In this document: piece after piece, positions 59,103-64,000 of the stretch
Layout of the letters: the number at the start of each line of letters is the position of its first letter
Position numbering within the stretch: the first letter of the stretch is position 1
Assembly (NCBI RefSeq): GCF_000468095.1
Contig: NZ_ASZC01000016.1
Coordinates: forward strand, 124,001-188,000
Direction of reading: 5' to 3'
DNA length: 64,000 bases
Source of the DNA: Pantoea sp. AS-PWVM4
Lineage (GTDB): Bacteria; Pseudomonadota; Gammaproteobacteria; Enterobacterales; Enterobacteriaceae
Notes under the pieces: generated by a model
What the model was told of the DNA's origin: nothing
Database searches by the model: none
What the model saw: only the letters and a program-made list of their open reading frames with translations
Program-made: the position numbers and the translations under genes

Positions 59103-59118
59103 AGTGACGAATATCACA
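59103..59118. promoter_or_regulatory. Candidate CRP site upstream of fadL/yfcZ
   Basis: AGTGA-CGAATA-TCACA matches TGTGA-N6-TCACA at nine of ten fixed positions. It lies about 94 bp before yfcZ and about 250 bp before fadL, so either gene could be the target. Confidence 0.5.
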
Positions 59119-59242
59119 CTAAAAATTGATCCAAAACAAATTTGACTCGCTATGCTGGAACGTAACGGCAAGGATTTTGTTAAGCAGATCTGATTTTATC
59201 GATCAAATTGGAAATATTTTAAAAACATTATTGCAACAAATA

Positions 59243-59283
59243 CACAGGTCCGACCTATACTCGTCGCACTGGTCTGATATGTG
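59243..59283. promoter_or_regulatory. Two FadR-type sites of fadL
   Basis: Site 1 (59243-59259, CACAGGTCCGACCTATA) matches 11 of 15 and site 2 (59267-59283, CACTGGTCTGATATGTG) 12 of 15 fixed positions of the FadR consensus. Their centres are 24 bp apart on the same helical face region. E. coli fadL also has two FadR sites. Confidence 0.72.
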
Positions 59284-59365
59284 TCTCTGTCGTCAGTCCC
59301 TACAATCCGCCGTCCCTTGTTACGCGATGTAACAACGTTTAATAATAATTGATGAGGTTGTGGTC

Positions 59366-60646
59366 ATGAACCATAAGAACCTGTTTGCAAAGTCAGCTGT
59401 GGCAGCTGCAGTCGCGCTCGTCTCTTCTCATGTTTACGCTGCTGGCTTTCAACTTAATGAATTTTCAGCAATCGGATTAGGCCGTGCCTATTCAGGTGAA
59501 GGCGCAATGGGTGATACCGCCGCCTCCGCCAGCCGCAACCCTGCAACCATGGCATTGATGGACCGCCCCGAATTTTCAATTGGTGCGGTGTATATCGACC
59601 CGGATGTGAATATTAGCGGCACCAGCCCAACGGGCCGTAGCCTCGACGCCAAAAACATCGCCCCGAACCAGTGGATTCCCAATATCCACTATGTGCACCC
59701 GATTAACGATCAGTGGTGGGTGGGGGCTTCGGTCACCTCTAACTATGGCCTGGCGACAGAATTTAATAACGGTTACACCGCAGGCGCTTACGGCGGTACT
59801 ACTGATTTAACCACCGGTAATTTTAATATCAGCACCGCTTATCGTCTGAATGAACATTTCAGTTTTGGTATCGGTTTTGATGCGGTGTATGCCAAAGCGA
59901 AAATCGAACGTTACGCCGGTGAATCTGGTGCTGCGCTGGGTCTTCCGGCTAATACCCAAATTGCCCATTTGAAAGGCGACGAATGGGGCTATGGCTGGAA
60001 CGCTGGTATCCTGTATGAAGTGGATAAAAACAACCGCTTCGGCTTTACCTATCGTTCTGAAGTGAAAATCGACTTTGATGGCGATTACAAAAGTGACCTG
60101 CCGACCTCTGTTAACGCCATTAACCAGGCGATGGGTTTAGGTCTGCCGTATGCCACAGGGGGATCGACGATCCCGGGTTCACTGACACTCAATCTGCCAG
60201 AAATGTGGGAAGTGTCTGGCTGGCATAAAGTTGCGCCACAATGGGCGGTGCACTATAGCCTGACCTACACCAGCTGGAGCCAGTTCCAGGAGCTGAAAGC
60301 TACCAACAATGGTCAGACCCTGTTCTATAAAGATGAAGGCTTCCACGACGCCTACCGTATCGCGCTGGGTACCACCTATTTCTACGACGATAACTGGACC
60401 TTCCGCGGCGGTATCGCCTTTGATGACAGCCCGGTACCAGCAGATAAACGTTCCATCTCCATTCCAGACCAGGATCGCCTGTGGCTGAGCGCCGGTGCGT
60501 CCTATGCGTTTAACAAGGATGCTTCCGTCGATATCGGTGTGTCCTATATGCATGGCCAGAACGTAACGATTAAAGAAGGTAACTACACCTTCAGATCGGA
60601 AGGGAAAGCGATGCTGTACGCGGCGGGCTTTAACTATAAGTTCTGA
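59366..60646 (+). CDS. fadL: FadL, long-chain fatty-acid outer-membrane transporter
   Basis: 426 residues from ATG 59366; GAGG at 59354-59357 is eight bases before it, whereas the in-frame GTG 59360 is too close. Signal peptide ends ...[25 protein letters not shown], the FadL hatch start. A 14-strand barrel and C-terminal GFNYKF follow. Compared with the E. coli protein a segment near residues 180-205 is shorter ([13 protein letters not shown]). Imports exogenous fatty acids for the Fad enzymes encoded upstream. Confidence 0.96.
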   Translation: MNHKNLFAKSAVAAAVALVSSHVYAAGFQLNEFSAIGLGRAYSGEGAMGDTAASASRNPATMALMDRPEFSIGAVYIDPDVNISGTSPTGRSLDAKNIAPNQWIPNIHYVHPINDQWWVGASVTSNYGLATEFNNGYTAGAYGGTTDLTTGNFNISTAYRLNEHFSFGIGFDAVYAKAKIERYAGESGAALGLPANTQIAHLKGDEWGYGWNAGILYEVDKNNRFGFTYRSEVKIDFDGDYKSDLPTSVNAINQAMGLGLPYATGGSTIPGSLTLNLPEMWEVSGWHKVAPQWAVHYSLTYTSWSQFQELKATNNGQTLFYKDEGFHDAYRIALGTTYFYDDNWTFRGGIAFDDSPVPADKRSISIPDQDRLWLSAGASYAFNKDASVDIGVSYMHGQNVTIKEGNYTFRSEGKAMLYAAGFNYKF

Positions 60647-60680
60647 TGAATACGGGTGTGCGTAAAAACACACCCGGATC

Positions 60681-60708
60681 GTAGCGGCGGGATTTATCGC
60701 GCCGCTAC
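60681..60708. repeat. Collapsed REP palindrome (locus E)
   Basis: A 28-bp palindrome beginning GTAGCGGCG and ending CGCCGCTAC: one core flanked by heads at both ends, as if a full REPIN had lost its spacer and one core. It lies between fadL and the shared terminator. Confidence 0.85.
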
Positions 60709-60713
60709 AAATA

Positions 60714-60744
60714 AGAAGGCGGCTAAATCAGCCGCCTTCTTTTC
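60714..60744. terminator. Bidirectional terminator fadL/mlaA
   Basis: AGAAGGCGGCT (60714-60724) pairs with AGCCGCCTTCT (60730-60740), loop AAATC, T-run on the plus strand (TTTTC); on the minus strand it continues TATTTG. Serves convergent fadL and mlaA. Confidence 0.9.
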
Positions 60745-60746
60745 AT

Positions 60747-61514
60747 TTATTCCGCATCAATCTCATTGAGATCGCCCTGAATCGCTTTGGCGTTCGGGTT
60801 TTCTTCTGGCTTCAGCTTACCGCCACGGGCAAGGAAATCATTACGCTGGAAATAGGCGTTGCGGATAAACGCATAAGGATCCTGTTGCTGACGCAGAATA
60901 GCATCGCTATCCAGCAACTGCGCACGGGTTTCCACCCCTTCCAGCGTCCATTTACCTATCGACATTGGCCAGGTCAGCCAACCCAGCACTGGATAGAGGG
61001 TATCAACATAGTCCCCGCCATCCTGACGCAGGGTAAAACTACCGTAAGCAGGCAGTTCTACATAAGGTCCATAACCGACGCCATAACGGCCCAGCGTACT
61101 ACCAAAACGGTGCGGCTCTTCACGCGCCAGCTCAGGGTTAGCTTTGCCCGCTACGTCGATAAAACCACCCAATCCTAACGTCGAGTTCAGGAAGAAACGG
61201 GTGAAATGGATCATCGCACGACGCGGCTCGCCGGTCAGGAAGGCGTTGACCATACTCGCCGGTTCATCAAGGTTACTGAGCACATTACTGATCCCAGTAC
61301 GCGCAGGCACCGGCACATAATCGCGCCAGGCCACCGCCACCGGACGCACGACATACGGATCCAGCACGTTGTAGTTGAAATTAAACATCGTGCGGTTAAA
61401 GCCTTCAAACGGATCGCTGCGCTGCGCAGGTTGATCGTTGTCAGCCGGTTTGGAGCTGGCGCATCCCACCAGCAATACACTGGCCAGCGCCAGACCGGTC
61501 AGGCGGTAATTCAT
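60747..61514 (-). CDS. mlaA: MlaA (VacJ), outer-membrane lipid-asymmetry lipoprotein
   Basis: 255 residues. Lipoprotein signal with lipobox LLVGC-ASS (Cys at about 18). Characteristic DPFEGFNRTMFNFNYNVLDPYVVRPVA and GPYVELPAYGSFTLRQDGG blocks. Works with OmpC/F to pull misplaced phospholipids from the outer leaflet and pass them to MlaC. Confidence 0.96.
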   Translation of the reverse strand: MNYRLTGLALASVLLVGCASSKPADNDQPAQRSDPFEGFNRTMFNFNYNVLDPYVVRPVAVAWRDYVPVPARTGISNVLSNLDEPASMVNAFLTGEPRRAMIHFTRFFLNSTLGLGGFIDVAGKANPELAREEPHRFGSTLGRYGVGYGPYVELPAYGSFTLRQDGGDYVDTLYPVLGWLTWPMSIGKWTLEGVETRAQLLDSDAILRQQQDPYAFIRNAYFQRNDFLARGGKLKPEENPNAKAIQGDLNEIDAE

Positions 61515-61552
61515 ATTCTCTCCCTGTGCGTGCAGTTTTAGGGTGTATCGCT

Positions 61553-62764
61553 TCAGGGCTGCTGCTGATTAATCTCTACAGCCAGTTGCTGATGACCGTC
61601 CCAGGGCGTCACTGCGCTTAAACCAAACCAGTCTCCAGACTGCGGATTGGCGCTACCATCGCGCGAGACACGCACCCGGACCTGCACCTGATGCTGCGCC
61701 GACAATAAACGGTCTGGCATCATAGCGTTACTGTCATCCAGCGTGAGCGATAACGGGAAGTGGCTGAGCGGTAAACGCTTCACTGCCACAGGCACCGGTG
61801 ATACACCGTCAGTCACAGAAATATACAACACTCCGCCTTGCGGTAACATTTTTTCTGCCTGGGGCGTTAAACTTACCGCCAATGCCAGGTGGCTATTTTG
61901 CTGTCCCGCATCGGTTTTTGCTTGTTCAATGCTGCGCTCGATCATCGCAATACGATGGTCCCCCGCCGGTAACAATTTCAGCATTGTCTGCCAGGCACCA
62001 ATCGCCTCATCATATTGCTGCTGCTCAAAAGCGTTGAACGCCAGCAAACTCAGGGTACGGACATTGCTGTGATCGCGCTTCAGCAGGTCACGCAGCAACA
62101 TGCTGGCCTGACGATTATCCTGTGGATCGCTGGAGCGCGTCAGCACTTCTGCGTAATCCTGTTGCAGTTCCAGATTATTCGGAGCCAGTTGCAACGCACG
62201 TTCGAATGCCTGACTGGCATCGGTGGCGTTATTCAGCACCATGCCAAGTCGGCCCAACATGGTCCAGTCATTGAGGTTTTGCGGATCGGATTGCAGCGAG
62301 GTACGCAGCCCAAGTTGCAGACGCGCCAGTTCTTCCATCGTCAACGGTTTCGCCTGCGGATCCATCACGCGCGCACGTAACGCCGGATATTCTTGTTGTA
62401 CCGAGGTCCAGCCCGCCAGTTGCGCCAATCCACCGGTTTTCAGGTACATGCCGAGTGAAACCACGATCAACAAACCGACACCGGGGAGCAGGACCCAGCG
62501 GCTGCTTTGATGGCTGCGCACCTCATCCTGTTGCGGCACATCGGTCAGCAACGTTTGTTGCAGCTCGCGTACCATCTCTGGTCGCTCCGCCACCACACCT
62601 TCATCTTCATCACGCTCCAGCTCGCGCAGGCGCTGCTGATAAAAGTCGGTGTTCAGACGATCGCGATCGCCATTACTCGCCACACGCTGACGCCAGCCTG
62701 CGCTGAGAAACAACGCTGTGGCTGCCGCCAGTAAAATTATCAGGGTAATCCAGAATCCACTCAT
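61553..62764 (-). CDS. ccmI: CcmI, cytochrome c maturation TPR protein
   Basis: 403 residues. Two N-terminal membrane helices (about 4-22 and 90-108) with a cytoplasmic loop, then a periplasmic TPR region (about 150-280; WTMLGRLGMVLNNATDASQAFERALQLAPNN) and a C-terminal domain. Holds apocytochrome c for ligation. In E. coli this part is fused to CcmH; here it is a separate gene whose ATG overlaps the ccmH stop. Confidence 0.9.
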   Translation of the reverse strand: MSGFWITLIILLAAATALFLSAGWRQRVASNGDRDRLNTDFYQQRLRELERDEDEGVVAERPEMVRELQQTLLTDVPQQDEVRSHQSSRWVLLPGVGLLIVVSLGMYLKTGGLAQLAGWTSVQQEYPALRARVMDPQAKPLTMEELARLQLGLRTSLQSDPQNLNDWTMLGRLGMVLNNATDASQAFERALQLAPNNLELQQDYAEVLTRSSDPQDNRQASMLLRDLLKRDHSNVRTLSLLAFNAFEQQQYDEAIGAWQTMLKLLPAGDHRIAMIERSIEQAKTDAGQQNSHLALAVSLTPQAEKMLPQGGVLYISVTDGVSPVPVAVKRLPLSHFPLSLTLDDSNAMMPDRLLSAQHQVQVRVRVSRDGSANPQSGDWFGLSAVTPWDGHQQLAVEINQQQP

Positions 62765-63219
62765 TACGGCTTCCCGTCACGCTTCAGAATCGCCGCAAGG
62801 CGTTGTTGTTCGTTGTCATCCAGTTCGCTGCGCGTTTTACGCTGGCGACTGCGCAGGATAATGATCAGGCCACCGAGCACCACAAACAGAGCCGGGCCGA
62901 CCCACAGGATCAGGGTTGATGGCGTCACCGGCGGTTCGTAAGTGACGAAATTGCCATAACGCGCCACCATATAATCAATGATTTGCTGGCGGCTCTGCCC
63001 CTGCTTCATCAGTTCATAAACTTTGAGACGCATATCCGCAGCAATCATCGCGTTGGAGTCAGCGATGCTGTTGTTCTGGCATTTCGGGCAGCGTAGCGAA
63101 CCGGTCAGATCGCGATACTGCTCCTCCTGCTGCACCGAATCGAACTGGTAAGTATCAATCGCCGCCCACAGGCTGGTGCTCAACAACACGCCTGCGAGCA
63201 AAAGAAGCAGCCGTTTCAC
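62764..63219 (-). CDS. ccmH: CcmH, cytochrome c maturation thiol oxidoreductase
   Basis: 151 residues from a GTG start whose GTGA overlaps the ccmG stop. Signal or anchor at the N-terminus, the LRCPKCQNNSIADS motif with the CXXC pair that reduces apocytochrome heme-binding cysteines, and a C-terminal membrane helix (about 105-125). Confidence 0.93.
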   Translation of the reverse strand: MKRLLLLLAGVLLSTSLWAAIDTYQFDSVQQEEQYRDLTGSLRCPKCQNNSIADSNAMIAADMRLKVYELMKQGQSRQQIIDYMVARYGNFVTYEPPVTPSTLILWVGPALFVVLGGLIIILRSRQRKTRSELDDNEQQRLAAILKRDGKP

Positions 63220-63773
63220 GCCCCTGCCCCCTTGCTGTATTTATCCCACAGCGGTTTCACTTCCTGCTGCCAGACACGCTCGTTCATATCACCGGCATGG
63301 CGATAACGAATAATGCCTTTGCCATCAATCAGGAAGGTTTCTGGCGCACCGTAGACGCCGAGATCCAGACCCAGCATGCCATCACCGTCATACAGGCTCA
63401 GCGCATAAGGATTCCCCAGCGTATTCAGCCAGGTCACCGCTTTGGTGCGATCGTCTTTATAGTTGAGGCCCACCACGCGAATGCCTTTTTCCGCCAGCGT
63501 GTTGAGATATTCGTGCTCCGCGCGGCAGGTCGGACACCAGGTGGCCCAGACGTTCAGCAAAATCGGTTTGCCATCGGTCAGCACCTGTTGGTCGTATATT
63601 TTGCCTGGTTTGTCGAGCGCTTCGAGTTTGAACACCGGCACCGGTTTGCCAATCAACGCCGACTCCAGCAACGTCGGATCGTCGCCATTGGCATTGCGCG
63701 TCAACTGCCACAGCAGCGCCGCCGCCAGCAGCAGAAACAACACCAGCGGGATAAAAAGGATTTTCTTGTTCAT
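63216..63773 (-). CDS. ccmG: CcmG (DsbE), thioredoxin-like cytochrome c biogenesis protein
   Basis: 185 residues from the ATG at 63771-63773, overlapping the ccmF stop by 4 bp. Membrane-anchored periplasmic thioredoxin fold with active site WATWCPTCRAEH. Keeps CcmH and apocytochrome thiols reduced. The 19-residue upstream frame extension lies inside ccmF and is rejected. Confidence 0.95.
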   Translation of the reverse strand: MNKKILFIPLVLFLLLAAALLWQLTRNANGDDPTLLESALIGKPVPVFKLEALDKPGKIYDQQVLTDGKPILLNVWATWCPTCRAEHEYLNTLAEKGIRVVGLNYKDDRTKAVTWLNTLGNPYALSLYDGDGMLGLDLGVYGAPETFLIDGKGIIRYRHAGDMNERVWQQEVKPLWDKYSKGAGA

Positions 63774-64000
63774 GCCTGCTCCTCCCGTTGCGCTTTTTTG
63801 CGCGAACGATAACGCGGATCGAGCAGACACAGCAGGCCACCCACCGCCATAAACACGCCGCCGAACCAGATCCAGCGCACGAAAGGTTTGTAGTAAATCC
63901 GCACTGCCCAGGAGCCGTCATCCAGCTCTTCGCCCAACGCCGCATAGAGATCGCGGGTAAAGCCACCGCTGATCGCCGCTTCGGTCATCATGGTACGCGC
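63770..64000 (-). CDS. ccmF: CcmF, heme lyase subunit (C-terminal end, partial)
   Basis: Only the last 76 or so residues are in the window; the gene continues past 64000. The end reads TMMTEAAISGGFTRDLYAALGEELDDGSWAVRIYYKPFVRWIW followed by a last membrane helix (written here in part: start TMMTEAAISGGF, end FVRWIWFGGVFMAVGG), matching the CcmF C-terminus. CcmF with CcmH/I ligates heme to apocytochrome c. Internal ATG codons near 63991 are not the start. Confidence 0.9.
   Translation of the reverse strand, partial: ARTMMTEAAISGGFTRDLYAALGEELDDGSWAVRIYYKPFVRWIWFGGVFMAVGGLLCLLDPRYRSRKKAQREEQA

Larger units (their letters stand above)
59010..59365. promoter_or_regulatory. yfcZ/fadL divergent control region
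   Basis: 356 bp without a gene between divergent starts. It contains a CRP-like site (59103-59118) and two FadR-like sites (59243-59259, 59267-59283), consistent with fadL control in E. coli. A short plus-strand ORF (59126-59332) has no support. Confidence 0.65.

Overview
The window is a chromosomal segment of an enterobacterium. Gene order and protein sequences follow the Escherichia coli ackA-pta / purF-folC-accD / pdxB / fabB-aroC / fadIJ-fadL-mlaA region closely. The differences (a GTAG-type REP repeat family, inserted transport islets, ccm genes beside mlaA) suggest Erwiniaceae such as Pantoea or Erwinia. That taxonomic call is an inference from memory of gene order, not from a search.

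Layout. 1-4369: yfbV, then ackA-pta (acetyl-CoA/acetate). 4379-11985: a polyamine/GABA-type islet containing a PotA-like ATPase, a GabR-like MocR regulator, a PuuE-like 4-aminobutyrate aminotransferase, a polyamine-type binding protein and two permeases. 12015-14383: yfcD, yfcF, yfcH. 14481-17520: hisP-hisM-hisQ with a single HisJ/ArgT-type binding protein, preceded by a sigma-54-like promoter and an NtrC-like site. 17796-25138: ubiX and, inserted between ubiX and purF, two tandem related inverse autotransporters (intimin/invasin type). 25139-34272: purF-cvpA (PurR box), dedD-folC, accD, dedA, truA-usg, pdxB. 34325-41193: an islet with an AraC-type regulator divergent from a DMT exporter, and tctE-tctD divergent from tctC-tctB-tctA. 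41300-45439: flk, a rhodanese/MocR pair, and yfcJ broken by a 10-C run. 45650-61514: fabB, mnmC, yfcL-epmC-yfcA-mepA-aroC-prmB, smrB, sixA, fadJ-fadI, yfcZ, fadL, mlaA. 61553-64000: ccmI-ccmH-ccmG-ccmF, with ccmF running off the window.

How it fits together. Fatty-acid genes are tied by FadR-like operators in front of fabB, fadI and fadL, with a FabR-like palindrome beside the fabB site. Purine synthesis has a perfect-consensus PurR box. Basic amino-acid uptake looks nitrogen controlled. The accessory islets mostly carry their own adjacent regulator (MocR, AraC, TctDE, MocR).

The least explained structures are: a palindromic GTAG repeat family at five loci, in three architectures; the tandem invasin-like pair, which shares an upstream element at the same distance from both start codons; and the homopolymer frameshift in yfcJ. 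I found no CRISPR array, prophage, insertion sequence, rRNA or tRNA gene, and no clearly new multi-gene defence or metabolic system.
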